DNA of 64,000 nucleotides from Chitinophaga rhizosphaerae. Its GTDB lineage: Bacteria > Bacteroidota > Bacteroidia > Chitinophagales > Chitinophagaceae. Where the stretch lies: the NCBI RefSeq assembly GCF_003958645.1, contig NZ_RXLO01000002.1, positions 186,001 through 250,000 of the forward strand, read 5' to 3'. The position numbers and the translations under genes are program-made. Under the pieces are notes generated by a model. The model saw only the letters and a list, made by a program, of their open reading frames with translations. It did no database searches and was not told the DNA's origin. Each line of letters starts with the position of its first letter. Position 1 is the stretch's first letter. This document shows positions 1 through 8,837 of the stretch, piece after piece.

Positions 1-1
1 T

Positions 2-190
2 GAACAGCACAATCAAGAAATTGAAGAATTTATCTCCCAAATAAAATTCCTGCCGAAACAAGCAAAACACGCGGGAGGTGTCGCAGGTGAGAGATTTATT
101 ATTGCCCTGCAGAGAATGATCCGCGGCAATGTTGAATGGTCGGTAAATGACACTAAAAGATATGGGGAACTAAGCGAATTCCTCCTTTGA
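2..190 (+). CDS. C-terminal fragment of an unidentified protein
   Basis: An open frame enters from the left window edge and stops with TGA at 188-190, giving the last 62 residues of a protein, rich in charged residues. It begins within ...QEIEEFISQ and ends ...YGELSEFLL. I do not recognise it. Its stop overlaps the stop of the convergent histidine kinase by about 20 bp, a normal arrangement for two converging genes. The start lies outside the window. Confidence 0.5.
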   Translation, partial: EQHNQEIEEFISQIKFLPKQAKHAGGVAGERFIIALQRMIRGNVEWSVNDTKRYGELSEFLL

Positions 191-2011
191 GGCCAATTCC
201 AGTATTCTATTCATGCTTTCGGGCATCATTGGTTTGTTTATACAAAGTTTTGCCCCAAGGCGAAGGTTGTTATCGATATCGTCTTGGACAGTAGAGGAGG
301 TCATGATAAAAATTGGCACTGCCTTTAAGTGTTCGATTTCATTTAATCGTCGCATAACCTCTTCTGCTGTACGAGACTCGCCGCTGATTTGCATGTCGAG
401 GAGTATTAAATCAGGAGAAAAAATCATAGCCCTGTTTAAACCATCTTTGTGAGTACGTTCAACTGCGACTTCATATCCCGCCTTTTCAAGGTATCTTTTA
501 GGGAGGTGGATATGCATGGCGTCATCTTCAACAATAAGCGCCTTACGGTAAGGTTTGGGAGGGGCTTCTTCCGGGACTTCAGCCAAATCGAAATCCGACG
601 GCGCCGACAGCATTTCCGAAGTAATCAAGGTTGTTGTCGGGGTCGGTTTCGTGGGCGTAGCCAATAATTCCGCCGCAGCAGACGCCGCTTCCCGCCAATC
701 TACTGCAAATTTAAGTGGAAAAACACACTCAAATGCTGCTCCTGCAGGAGGCTCAGTATCTAAAACCCGAACACTTCCACCGAGTGCAGAACATAGGTCA
801 CGGACAATTGACAATCCAAACCCGGTTCCCCCCTCTCGTTTGCTGAACAAGGAAGAGAAGACCCTTTCTCGATCCTCCTTTTTGATTCCCGGGCCTTGGT
901 CTGTAATAGTCATAAAGAAAGTGTTTTCCGAAAGACGAACTCCGCAAACAATATGAATGATTGAGCCTATCGGGGAAAAATGAATGGCATTTGCAACGAT
1001 GTTATTTGCAATAATGGACAGTGCGCCGGAATTGGTAGATATGGCCGTTTCCAATGCCGGATCAATATCATACTCAATAGCGACGCCCTTTTTATTTGCA
1101 GGTATTGACTTGACTTCGACAACACATTCGATAAGTTCCTTAATATCGACAGCCTTCAGGTTATCAGCGGCCATCAATTTATCCACATCATTACTTAAAG
1201 TAAGATCAATGTTAGTCTTGCATTGATAAGCAATTACCTGTATATGTCTTAAAAGCTCTAGTTTCGAGGGTTCCTCCGTTTTAAATTTCAACTCTTCAGC
1301 AATAGCTATTAAGGAGTCGATTGGTGATTTCATTTCATGGCAAGCGACCGACCTTTTTTTATCCCTTGTGAACTGCATTTTCTTCAGGTACAAAAAAACC
1401 ATTGTGAAATCCAAGACCCAAATAGGAGGCATGGCTATCCATCTCGTTGTCATCTGCCGCATTTCCATAGGTTCGACAATGTGATACAAATAATTAACCT
1501 CACATGCCGTCAGCGCGAGTATACATTGAAAAATCGCCAGCACTTTAGACAAAGTATTGTTGAAAAAAGTTAGGGCATAAAAGCCAAAGAATATTACCAG
1601 CAGGTGGACTTCCGTGGTCTTTCCCAATAGGCCGGAAAAGTATACGATTGCTACCAAATTGATCGAATATACATAAATAGACGCCGCCCGTGTATGTCCA
1701 GCTCGATTTATAAAAAATGCATGACAAAAAAACAGGAATTCGACTGTGGTTGCAATTAAAACCCTCCACTCCTTTGTTAGGGTGAAGAATACGATTCCGT
1801 AAGTTAGAACTAAAAATGCCAATACTGCAGTAATAACAGATAACATTTGAGCCGTGTTGGCATCATTGAGTAAAAACCTCATTAAATTATCGGATCTCTT
1901 CATGAATTTCGCAATCCAATTATGGGTGCGTTTCTCAAGAGAATCTATGTAGGCTTCACATGCGTGTCGAAATTCTGTAATATGCATGGCTGGGGTGGGT
2001 TTACAAGCCAA
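170..2011 (-). CDS. Hybrid sensor histidine kinase, six-TM sensor, HisKA-HATPase-receiver
   Basis: Residues 1-50 are cytoplasmic; about six hydrophobic segments follow between residues 55 and 212 without an obvious extracellular domain. The H-box is ACHEMKSPIDSL with the phospho-acceptor His near residue 225, a variant of the usual SHELRTPL. The ATPase part shows NNIVANAIHFSP (N box), DQGPG (G1) and GGTGFGLSIV (G2). A C-terminal receiver covers about residues 489-608, with acidic residues in VEDD, phospho-acceptor Asp in ILLDMQ and conserved Lys in NKPM. It should autophosphorylate and pass phosphate to its own receiver; a further partner would be needed for output. It lies 32 bp downstream of the 168-aa gene with no terminator between them, so the two are probably co-transcribed. 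A hybrid kinase adjoining a phage late region is unusual. An alternative start is Met9 (1987). Confidence 0.88.
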   Translation of the reverse strand: MACKPTPAMHITEFRHACEAYIDSLEKRTHNWIAKFMKRSDNLMRFLLNDANTAQMLSVITAVLAFLVLTYGIVFFTLTKEWRVLIATTVEFLFFCHAFFINRAGHTRAASIYVYSINLVAIVYFSGLLGKTTEVHLLVIFFGFYALTFFNNTLSKVLAIFQCILALTACEVNYLYHIVEPMEMRQMTTRWIAMPPIWVLDFTMVFLYLKKMQFTRDKKRSVACHEMKSPIDSLIAIAEELKFKTEEPSKLELLRHIQVIAYQCKTNIDLTLSNDVDKLMAADNLKAVDIKELIECVVEVKSIPANKKGVAIEYDIDPALETAISTNSGALSIIANNIVANAIHFSPIGSIIHIVCGVRLSENTFFMTITDQGPGIKKEDRERVFSSLFSKREGGTGFGLSIVRDLCSALGGSVRVLDTEPPAGAAFECVFPLKFAVDWREAASAAAELLATPTKPTPTTTLITSEMLSAPSDFDLAEVPEEAPPKPYRKALIVEDDAMHIHLPKRYLEKAGYEVAVERTHKDGLNRAMIFSPDLILLDMQISGESRTAEEVMRRLNEIEHLKAVPIFIMTSSTVQDDIDNNLRLGAKLCINKPMMPESMNRILELASKEEFA

Positions 2012-2043
2012 CGTTAAGACAATTATTCGGACACAAATGTTAA

Positions 2044-2550
2044 TCAGGCGTTAAAGAACACTGCGGTGAGGCCGCGCTTTTTTTGATGCTTTTTCATGCG
2101 AATCAATACCATGCGGGCTGCAGAAGTATCATAAGTTTCCTCGTCAATGTTAAACCTTTGTAAGAAGCTGCGAATTGCTACATTCTGGCTCACCCCCAGC
2201 TCTTCCTGGGCGCTAACATAGAAGTAAAGGCAAGAATGAAAGGTTTTCTCAAAAAAGCAGCCCAGGCTAAGGGCTTCTTTAAATTTGATATAAAAAGGTG
2301 CAATTCTCTGCGAAAGTCGCAACTGAAGCGTATTTCCACGTATTTTATCTGGAGTTAAACGCCGTCTTTGTATTATAAAATTCTCTAATTCACGGCCTAA
2401 GATGTGCTTTTCGTGGACCGGAATCGGCTCCGGACCAAACATACCTGTCACAAATGACTTAACATGCGGAAGTATGGGAATTTCTACCAGATTGCACTTT
2501 TCATACATAATTTGGTGAATTTCATATAAATGTACGAACACTTGGTACAT
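2044..2550 (-). CDS. Unknown 168-aa protein upstream of the hybrid kinase
   Basis: I recognise no family. The protein is basic in its C-terminal third (RMKKHQKKRG) and has a helical segment around residues 118-150 that could be DNA-binding, but no clear helix-turn-helix. It has no signal peptide or membrane segment. The start abuts a pair of operator-like sites (2551-2580) identical in core to those beside the phage regulator at 26.6-26.8 kb. It is followed after 32 bp by the hybrid kinase. Position and operator suggest a regulatory partner of the kinase under phage-repressor control; that is inference. Confidence 0.6.
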   Translation of the reverse strand: MYQVFVHLYEIHQIMYEKCNLVEIPILPHVKSFVTGMFGPEPIPVHEKHILGRELENFIIQRRRLTPDKIRGNTLQLRLSQRIAPFYIKFKEALSLGCFFEKTFHSCLYFYVSAQEELGVSQNVAIRSFLQRFNIDEETYDTSAARMVLIRMKKHQKKRGLTAVFFNA

Positions 2551-2580
2551 TTTGAACCATATTTCAATATTCCTGAACCT
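2551..2580 (-). promoter_or_regulatory. Operator pair with TGGTTCAAA core upstream of kinase operon
   Basis: Plus-strand TTTGAACCA at 2551-2559 (minus: TGGTTCAAA) and CTGAACCT at 2573-2580, with GAACC cores 21 bp apart. The same nonamer occurs at 26637-26645 and 26793-26801, and inverted at 26812-26820, where cores are also spaced 21-22 bp. The first site touches the start codon of the 168-aa gene, so a bound protein would block initiation there. Confidence 0.5.
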
Positions 2581-2590
2581 TATTTCTAAA

Positions 2591-3070
2591 TTATCTCCAT
2601 TTTAGAGGATCCAGGCAGTTTGAGAACGGAATTGTTAAGTTCAACTCCGCCCTCCAACCTAAAGCCTCATCTATAGTTAAACTATCTAAGGGCTGACAGA
2701 TCGCCTTTTCCACATCAAAATGTAAAAACTTCTTTCCAATACCCTGTGAATCCTTGATGAGATGCTTCAAAAACTCGAGCATCGCATTTAAGGTCTGATC
2801 CATTGCGATATCCTGAGCCGGCCAGTCGTCCTTGGGAACCTTATCCAGGATCACCATTCCACCTACCAAAACGACTGTATCCTTCGATAGAAAAACCTCT
2901 GGCCATTCCAAGAACATTAGTGGGTACTCTGCTTCAGATCGTGTGCTGTGTACCAGGCGCTCAGATATAATTTTTTCGGCGCCCCCATGCTCGAAGCCAT
3001 CCACAAATGTGGAGCTTTCAACAAGCTGCCGAAAATAACCAAGGTATTCTGAAAATGAGCGAATAAACAT
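2591..3070 (-). CDS. Unknown phage protein, 159 aa
   Basis: Soluble, no signal peptide or membrane segment. The C-terminal part (about residues 115-155) has FHFDVEKA-like and GWRAELNLTIPF segments: alternating beta-strand character with a final polar/cysteine tail, reminiscent of small tail-terminator or head-tail joining proteins. I could not tie it to a named family. It lies 6 bp downstream of the 300-aa gene in the same run as the endolysin, so it is most probably a virion or assembly component. Confidence 0.6.
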   Translation of the reverse strand: MFIRSFSEYLGYFRQLVESSTFVDGFEHGGAEKIISERLVHSTRSEAEYPLMFLEWPEVFLSKDTVVLVGGMVILDKVPKDDWPAQDIAMDQTLNAMLEFLKHLIKDSQGIGKKFLHFDVEKAICQPLDSLTIDEALGWRAELNLTIPFSNCLDPLKWR

Positions 3071-3076
3071 ATTTCC

Positions 3077-3979
3077 CTATTTCTTCAGTTCTTCAATATC
3101 ATACTTCTTCTTTGCCAAGTAATAACAGCAGGTATGGAGAAACATATGCTTTACTTCGTTAAAGGAACCAAATGTCCCAAGCTCTGCCAAGTCATATAAC
3201 ACGGCGAACCATCCCATTTCCGGACGCGGAACCTTTCTCACGCCAAAAGACGCCCGACGACGTGCGAACCCGTCAGCAGCATCCTCCGGTTCATCCTGTT
3301 CCGGCTGAAATATTACTGCATACTGTTCGTGTAGAAATTTTTTGGAACCCATGAAATAAAGCAATACCGCAAACTTTATCCCTTCAGGCAAATCAGAAAA
3401 CGCAGCTGCGCGTTCAGCTGTACGAGAGGTAGAAAACGGTTCACGGATATCACCTTCCCAAGCATGCTCTCTAAATTTTTCAACTCTTCCTACGGGTCGA
3501 GCTATACAAGCCACCAGCCAATCAATAAGTAGTTGATCCCCAGTTTCTACAAACTTCGTAAAATAATGATCGGCAAAAGCAAAGGCCACAACGCTCTCTT
3601 TTACCAAGTTTGATTCCGGGAGGTGGTAGCGCACGCCTTTATGCCGGAATTCCCGCATGATACTTTCCCCAGAAAGGCTGTTGAAAACCCATATCACGGT
3701 ATCCAGAAGATCCCATTTCTGGGCCGGGCTTAAAACGGGGAAGGCACATCGGAGAAATGGCATCCGCTGAACAAGCCAGGTCTGGATTTTCGACCGAGTC
3801 CAGTAATGCATTATTGCCGGAAGCAGGGTGAACAGTACTTTGGCCTGGCGGTCAAGTGATGTAGAAGCTGGGCCAAGTATGAATGGTGCAATCCGAAGAA
3901 ATGTCGGAGATTCCAATTCATGCCAGTTCGCGGGAACCCAATAACGGCGATTATTTATTATTACTTCCTGCATTATCAC
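3077..3979 (-). CDS. Unknown phage protein, 300 aa
   Basis: A Trp- and Phe-rich, predominantly alpha-helical soluble protein. It starts with a short beta-like segment (IINNRRYWVP), and a charged, probably disordered stretch (PEQDEPEDAADGFARRR) lies near residues 225-245. No recognised domain. It overlaps the downstream end of the endolysin gene by 4 bp, so translation is coupled to the lysis cassette. Function unknown; a structural or assembly role is the default guess from position. Confidence 0.6.
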   Translation of the reverse strand: MIMQEVIINNRRYWVPANWHELESPTFLRIAPFILGPASTSLDRQAKVLFTLLPAIMHYWTRSKIQTWLVQRMPFLRCAFPVLSPAQKWDLLDTVIWVFNSLSGESIMREFRHKGVRYHLPESNLVKESVVAFAFADHYFTKFVETGDQLLIDWLVACIARPVGRVEKFREHAWEGDIREPFSTSRTAERAAAFSDLPEGIKFAVLLYFMGSKKFLHEQYAVIFQPEQDEPEDAADGFARRRASFGVRKVPRPEMGWFAVLYDLAELGTFGSFNEVKHMFLHTCCYYLAKKKYDIEELKK

Positions 3980-4542
3980 ATAATTTCAATACGGTTTAAC
4001 CAGCCCAATAAGAATCCCTCCTGAGTAGGATCCTGGCGAACGAGAGACAAGTAACGCTCTCCCTGCAGGATGTTAAGGATGTTGAAAATTTTTGTGATAA
4101 ACCGATGCCGATTTACACAATCCAAAGTAAGTGGCCCGATGGATCCGTCAACAGGCAAATCCTTGTAATCGCGCTCACTACGATTTGCGAAATTCAATGC
4201 CGTCTGCAAGAATCTTGCAGCAGTTCGAACCCCCATATTTACTCCTGTATCGAACAATTCGTTAGCAATTGGTTGATGTACTATTTCTCCCAAGCGATTT
4301 GAATTCCAAAACTCTTCCCGGTAAAAGTTCTGTACCATCAGCATCAGCTCAGTATCTTTTAGCAAGTTATCAGGGAAGCCGACACCTACCTTCATCTCAT
4401 CAATTTTTCTCCATCCTTGCCATCCTGGGAAATTCCTCCTGGAAATACCGCACATTGTTTCGCCGCCCCTGTCTTTGGGATTCCGGACGTATCCACCTTC
4501 ATGCTGAAACGTAATTGAATAAGCAGGTTCAAATTCCGCCAC
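3976..4542 (-). CDS. GH108-family endolysin (N-acetylmuramidase)
   Basis: Phage peptidoglycan hydrolase. The N-terminus shows the GH108 signature: HEGGY at residues 14-18 with the predicted catalytic Glu15, then NPKDRGGET and GIS a few residues later. The middle and C-terminal half contain IANELFDTGVNMG and VDGSIGPLTLD, typical of the PG_binding_3 part attached to this family. Length of 188 aa is normal. There is no signal peptide, so access to the wall would need the holin encoded just upstream. Adjacent genes are a spanin and a holin, completing a lysis cassette. Confidence 0.92.
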   Translation of the reverse strand: MAEFEPAYSITFQHEGGYVRNPKDRGGETMCGISRRNFPGWQGWRKIDEMKVGVGFPDNLLKDTELMLMVQNFYREEFWNSNRLGEIVHQPIANELFDTGVNMGVRTAARFLQTALNFANRSERDYKDLPVDGSIGPLTLDCVNRHRFITKIFNILNILQGERYLSLVRQDPTQEGFLLGWLNRIEIM

Positions 4543-4546
4543 ACAT

Positions 4547-4978
4547 TCACTTTAAAAATTTCAAAAATATAATTACTGCAAATAATGCCAATGCAACGAT
4601 TCCCAGCCACTTCGACACGGTTCTGGATTTAGCCAATTCCATGACCATCTGTTCTTTTTCCCGCATTAGCACTGCCAAACCTGCCGTATTGGTCCGAAAT
4701 ACAATACTGTCGCGCTTTACGGTGCGGGTGACGATCTTCGCTGTAGGACATGGTGCCTTTAGATTTACACCGATTTTTTGGGGGATTGCCGCCGGCGGAC
4801 ACTCAACGGTGTCCACGATACTAATTGAATCCACGAAAAAAACTGTGTCAATCTCCGTAGTTGTCTCGACTCGAACGGAATCCCTGGGTGGGAATCGTTC
4901 AGCGCAAAGTTCCGCAAGTCTCCGGGAAGAAACGCATGATACGAAAGGGATCAGCAATATCAAAATGAGGTTTTTCAT
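4547..4978 (-). CDS. Probable unimolecular spanin (lipoprotein with C-terminal TM)
   Basis: A 143-residue protein with a lipoprotein signal (hydrophobic stretch then LIPFVSC, lipidated Cys15), about 100 periplasmic residues, and a C-terminal membrane helix at about 124-143 (WLGIVALALFAVIIFLKF). This two-anchor topology, outer-membrane lipid at one end and inner-membrane helix at the other, defines u-spanins such as T1 gp11, which fuse the two membranes in the last step of lysis. It sits between holin and endolysin genes and overlaps the holin stop by 4 bp. Identity is assigned by topology and context, not by sequence family. Confidence 0.7.
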   Translation of the reverse strand: MKNLILILLIPFVSCVSSRRLAELCAERFPPRDSVRVETTTEIDTVFFVDSISIVDTVECPPAAIPQKIGVNLKAPCPTAKIVTRTVKRDSIVFRTNTAGLAVLMREKEQMVMELAKSRTVSKWLGIVALALFAVIIFLKFLK

Positions 4979-5226
4979 TGATAATACTTTCGTTTATCAG
5001 AAATAGCCCTGCCCAAAAATGCCGCCACCACGGAAATAACGGCATTGAGTACAGTAATTGACCAGTCGACCCAATCCATTATGACCTCTGTGTTTCCCGC
5101 GGGAAAACCTGTCACCACGGCATCCTTCACCAAATTAACAACAGCGACTACTGCTACCAACTTCACTATCCAGGCCGGCGTATCTGCATTTGCCTGGCTC
5201 AAACCTAGTTTCTGCGTCTTTTTCAT
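4975..5226 (-). CDS. Putative class II holin
   Basis: An 83-residue protein with two hydrophobic segments (IVKLVAVVAVVNLVKDAVV and ITVLNAVISVVAAFLGRAI) separated by a short polar loop, and a basic C-terminus (SDKRKYYQ). This fits a two-TM holin that would release the endolysin. I chose the ATG at 5226 (MKKTQ) because it is preceded by GGGAGG and does not run into the upstream fibre gene, as the in-frame ATG at 5247 would. The stop overlaps the spanin start. Confidence 0.7.
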   Translation of the reverse strand: MKKTQKLGLSQANADTPAWIVKLVAVVAVVNLVKDAVVTGFPAGNTEVIMDWVDWSITVLNAVISVVAAFLGRAISDKRKYYQ

Positions 5227-5228
5227 AA

Positions 5229-6593
5229 TTAAGGTATTACCTCCCACCTGCCGGTGGAAGCATCTGCTTGAATTTTGATACTCTTATTTATCAAATCACT
5301 ATTACTTGTATTGGAATAGTAAAATGGCATTGAAGTCCGCCAGGTCGCCGGCGCCGATGAAAACTCGAACCCGAGTTTCAGGATAAGCACTCTCCCATGG
5401 TTGCCGGCGGAAACCGTGGGTAGTGTAAGGGTTCGTTCAACTGTTACGGGATCTAAATAAATGATGTAGTCGCTTGCCTGAACCGTATAGTTGAAAGACC
5501 CGGTATGGATAAGGTTGGAAAATACCGCCTTCTCAACTTTAAAGTCTCCCTTAGAAATTACACGGTTTCCTATACCTTCAACTACCAAGATCGGTGTTGA
5601 TGATGGATCAAATGGATCATTTCCTCCATCCGAAAGTGAAAACCCAAAAGAAATCGTGGAATCTGTACCCAGGTGGAAATAAGAACGGCGAACAGTTAAG
5701 TGGTTGGATGGAGAATATTTATGTGCAGCCATTACCCAGCCACGACCGTTTCCCAGCTGAAAGACCCGCGAGGAAACCGAAGGCCCGAACGCAGGCATTC
5801 CTGAAACATGCTCAAAACTCATTCCTCCCGCCCCACTCCTGTCATTCACATACCGAAATGCTGACGTCGGTCTGAAATAAGTTTGACCTACACCAAATTC
5901 CTCGGACAGCTGCCTCGCCTGCAGAGAAAGAAACCCGCCGGAAACAGAATCGAGAACGAACTGAGTGTTGTCCCCCTTGTGAAGTGAGGTAGTTATCCAA
6001 TAAAATGAATGTGATTGACCTGTATCAACGAGAATCACCGCGGCATCTGGCTCGAAGCTCGGCCTCCCGTAGTCCACTTCATCCTGGCTCCGATAACCGA
6101 GTGAGAGCATACTCATTGTGGGATCCCACATTATTCCATTGCGCACCGGTATAATTGGCACCGGCTTAACTACGTTTCCCCAATCAACCACCGCTTGACC
6201 AGGCGTAGCGAGTTCTGTACGGGAGTACGACTGCGGTTTGGTGTATACGTTCAACGCTATAGCGACTTCGCCAGTAGGTCGCCTTATGTATAAGGTGTCG
6301 TTGCTCACACGAATACTGTCAATTGAACTGTCCGATCCACCGGTGCCAACGGCAACCCATTCCGTCCCATTCCAGACCTGAACGGAATCCAAAGATGGGT
6401 TCCACCGGATCGCACCAGCAGGACTCCCCGGAATTGTTGATAGGCTTGAGGATGATTGCGGGAGCTGCAGCCCCTGTTTAAAAACGCCTCGTTGCCAGAT
6501 ATATCCCGCTCCTGGGATTTCCTGTAAAATTTGTGCCGCACTGAGCAGTGGCAAACAGATTAATGAAACTAAAATCAGTCTCCTCATATTCAA
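5229..6593 (-). CDS. Tail-fibre-like protein with an N-terminal signal peptide
   Basis: A 454-residue, Ser/Thr/Gly-rich protein with low-complexity linkers (GGSDSSIDSIRVSNDTLYI) and beta-rich segments, ending with a trimeric-fibre-like block of strands (TLTLPTVSAGNHGRVLILKL). The N-terminus is a classical signal peptide: MRRL, a hydrophobic core and cleavage after LLSAA. Export signals are not expected on virion fibres assembled in the cytoplasm. The downstream residues WNPSLDSVQVWNGTEWV resemble phage head-fibre repeats. It starts directly at the stop of the collar-domain fibre gene. It could be a receptor-binding fibre, or a secreted surface protein expressed from the prophage. Confidence 0.65.
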   Translation of the reverse strand: MNMRRLILVSLICLPLLSAAQILQEIPGAGYIWQRGVFKQGLQLPQSSSSLSTIPGSPAGAIRWNPSLDSVQVWNGTEWVAVGTGGSDSSIDSIRVSNDTLYIRRPTGEVAIALNVYTKPQSYSRTELATPGQAVVDWGNVVKPVPIIPVRNGIMWDPTMSMLSLGYRSQDEVDYGRPSFEPDAAVILVDTGQSHSFYWITTSLHKGDNTQFVLDSVSGGFLSLQARQLSEEFGVGQTYFRPTSAFRYVNDRSGAGGMSFEHVSGMPAFGPSVSSRVFQLGNGRGWVMAAHKYSPSNHLTVRRSYFHLGTDSTISFGFSLSDGGNDPFDPSSTPILVVEGIGNRVISKGDFKVEKAVFSNLIHTGSFNYTVQASDYIIYLDPVTVERTLTLPTVSAGNHGRVLILKLGFEFSSAPATWRTSMPFYYSNTSNSDLINKSIKIQADASTGRWEVIP

Positions 6594-7832
6594 TCAAAAA
6601 TTAATTAATCCATAAAACGCCACGTTTTTCCCACGGGATTCCTCTCCGCCGACTTCCGATAATTCGAGCCGCCGAAGCACATTGTCTTGATTCCTGTTTA
6701 TAAAATAGTAGCTGTTTGTCCTATCAGCAGACTGCCTCGGCCATCCCCTGTCCGAAAACTCCTCGGATTGGTGGGTGTGCTTCTTAATTTCGTCGGCTTG
6801 GTACCGACCCGGTAATGAACCTGCAGGGGTATCGGTATCCAGACCGCGGCCGCGGTCAAGGGTTCGAAAGTGAAGGCCGCGCAAATCGGGAAAGCGAAAC
6901 GTGGTAATCCCGTCGCCGAGAGAAAACAATTGTCGCTGGAGGACCGGAGTCGATTGCCATACTGTTTCTGATACAGCTACCGTAGCGTTTTCCTGAAGGA
7001 ATTCAGCAATACGTGGATAATCCTCCCGAAGCCCAATCTGCCCTTCCGCGATGGCCGTGTTGGGACGGATGATATAGTCGAAACATGGCCGGCCAACAAC
7101 TTCATATCCGGTGGAAGACGGCCAGACATGCCATCCATCTTCCCCAGCCACAAGACTTACATACTCGTTCTGGCCCATGAAAAGCCGCTGCCGCAGCTGG
7201 CTTCTGAAAGAAATGGTTGGGCCGGAGGCCTCGATAACTGGCTGAAACTTGCAATAATGATTGGTGAGGAAAGTCCAATGTGATCCCACTGGAACAACGG
7301 CATGGGCTGGCAGCAGGATACGCAAACGATTATTTCCGCCGCGAAGATCGAAAAGGAAGTTCGCATCCGTGGCTTGCAGCTCAGTATCGGCTGACAGCGG
7401 GATTATTCCTCGATAAAGTGCGCCGTCTCCGGCCTGAACAATCGTTTCATATTCCTGGACGTGAAACACTTCTGATTCCGAGAACACATCGCCGGGTAAA
7501 AGTAATCGGAAACCACCTGTAGCAAGTATGGAAAACTCGACACCTTCTGACAGATACCCTACACCGCGCCGAAAAACCCGGAAACGCTTACCAACCAGGT
7601 CTGGATTGCTGTATTCCACGGCGCCCGGTGGAGGTGTAAGTGAGCCTCCATCTCCAATTTGAAATCGTATGTCAGCGCGAGATACAAGCCCATTGTTAAG
7701 GCATGCCTTTATCGTTGCCCATTCCCGCATCTCGGATAAGCCGTCAGGACGGGTAAACAATACTTTGTCGCCGCCGGCAGGGCAATCTGGATTCAGCCCA
7801 ATCTCCTCTATCGCTACTTCACATGCTGCCAT
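6594..7832 (-). CDS. Tail fibre with C-terminal phage tail-collar domain
   Basis: A 412-residue protein. The last about 150 residues carry tail-collar hallmarks: FRFPDLRGLHFRTLDRG, DEIKKHTHQ, and terminal ESRGKNVAFYGLINF, which fits the usual E-RPxN-AxxxLI ending. The N-terminal part contains beta-rich segments and probably binds the baseplate or the preceding fibre. It lies 3 bp from the duplicated-domain gene upstream and directly abuts the signal-peptide fibre downstream. Confidence 0.8.
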   Translation of the reverse strand: MAACEVAIEEIGLNPDCPAGGDKVLFTRPDGLSEMREWATIKACLNNGLVSRADIRFQIGDGGSLTPPPGAVEYSNPDLVGKRFRVFRRGVGYLSEGVEFSILATGGFRLLLPGDVFSESEVFHVQEYETIVQAGDGALYRGIIPLSADTELQATDANFLFDLRGGNNRLRILLPAHAVVPVGSHWTFLTNHYCKFQPVIEASGPTISFRSQLRQRLFMGQNEYVSLVAGEDGWHVWPSSTGYEVVGRPCFDYIIRPNTAIAEGQIGLREDYPRIAEFLQENATVAVSETVWQSTPVLQRQLFSLGDGITTFRFPDLRGLHFRTLDRGRGLDTDTPAGSLPGRYQADEIKKHTHQSEEFSDRGWPRQSADRTNSYYFINRNQDNVLRRLELSEVGGEESRGKNVAFYGLINF

Positions 7833-7835
7833 AAC

Positions 7836-8837
7836 CTAAACTCTAAAGTGGCCGCTACATTTTTTATTTCTTTTTAATTCGTACTCCGGCTGTGGAACAA
7901 CCTCATTTGGGAGGCTCTGAGGATAGTCATTCTTGTTTTTTACCAAGAATGATTTGAGCGCGGCGAGGAAGCTGTCCGCATTCCCTTTTGCACTGTTGAA
8001 CGCCAGGGATCGCTGATTATCGGATCCGTGCGACGTCGAAGCGATACCGTCAGATTTCGACAACATCAATAACCCATCACCTGTAATCCTGAAGGGCAAA
8101 ATAGGTAACGCCTCAACGAGTGCCGTCCATGCTGCGGCTTCGGCTACATAAGGGAAGAGGCGCTGATTTGGCGGAGAAAGCACACCAGCCAATAATTCCG
8201 CCTTAACCGCTAAAAAAAGTGGCTCTCCCAAGGCGGGTACAATAAACTTCTTCTCCGCCAAGCGAAGGAAGGGACGCATCGCTAAATAAGCCCGCCGCGC
8301 CCCTTGCGTATTTAAAATACCCCCCAGAGCCGCCGAGGATGAGATGATCAAGTCTTTGGTGATTGAGTATGAACTACTTGCTTTCCAATCAGGGAATGCG
8401 TCATCATTATTCTCCAAGAACTCCAAAACCATCTCAATGTGCCTGTCCCCAACTTCGAGGTGGGAATTGCGCCGGTTATCAAAACGCCATTGGGCGGCAG
8501 GAGCCGCTGTACCCTCTTTACTCGACTGCTGCATTACACCTTGATCTCCAACAGGTGTGTTAAGGAATGGCAGCGCTTCGTATAGCGTATAATTTGCAAG
8601 CGCAAAACATACCCGGGTATATAGCCCCTTCATCACCACGGTCGGAAACGATGTTTCCGGATCGAAGTCCGGAAGAGCCACTACTCCAGCCATTTGCTCA
8701 AAGCAGGCCTGGGAAATGACTGGAATTATGTAGGTAGCTTCCGCCTGTACAACGTACAAACGTAATGATTCCCAGCTCGTAGCCTTGTGGATATCGACGT
8801 ATTTCTTTAAATCAGCGGTGCTTCTCAATAAACTCAT
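7836..8837 (-). CDS. Phage connector candidate with an internal duplication (DUF6712-like)
   Basis: A 333-residue soluble protein made of two related halves. ATYIIPVISQACFEQMA (about 34-50) aligns with KKFIVPALGEPLFLAVK (about 195-211); ALANYTLYEALPFLN aligns with AAAWTALVEALPILP; and each is followed by a G-D/G-L segment, a Ser/Asn stretch and a long helix ending in DAFPDW or NDYPQS. The pattern and its position next to the portal resemble the DUF6712 family of Bacteroidota phages; I name this from memory. A head-tail adaptor or neck role is inferred from adjacency. Its start overlaps the portal stop by 4 bp. Confidence 0.65.
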   Translation of the reverse strand: MSLLRSTADLKKYVDIHKATSWESLRLYVVQAEATYIIPVISQACFEQMAGVVALPDFDPETSFPTVVMKGLYTRVCFALANYTLYEALPFLNTPVGDQGVMQQSSKEGTAAPAAQWRFDNRRNSHLEVGDRHIEMVLEFLENNDDAFPDWKASSSYSITKDLIISSSAALGGILNTQGARRAYLAMRPFLRLAEKKFIVPALGEPLFLAVKAELLAGVLSPPNQRLFPYVAEAAAWTALVEALPILPFRITGDGLLMLSKSDGIASTSHGSDNQRSLAFNSAKGNADSFLAALKSFLVKNKNDYPQSLPNEVVPQPEYELKRNKKCSGHFRV

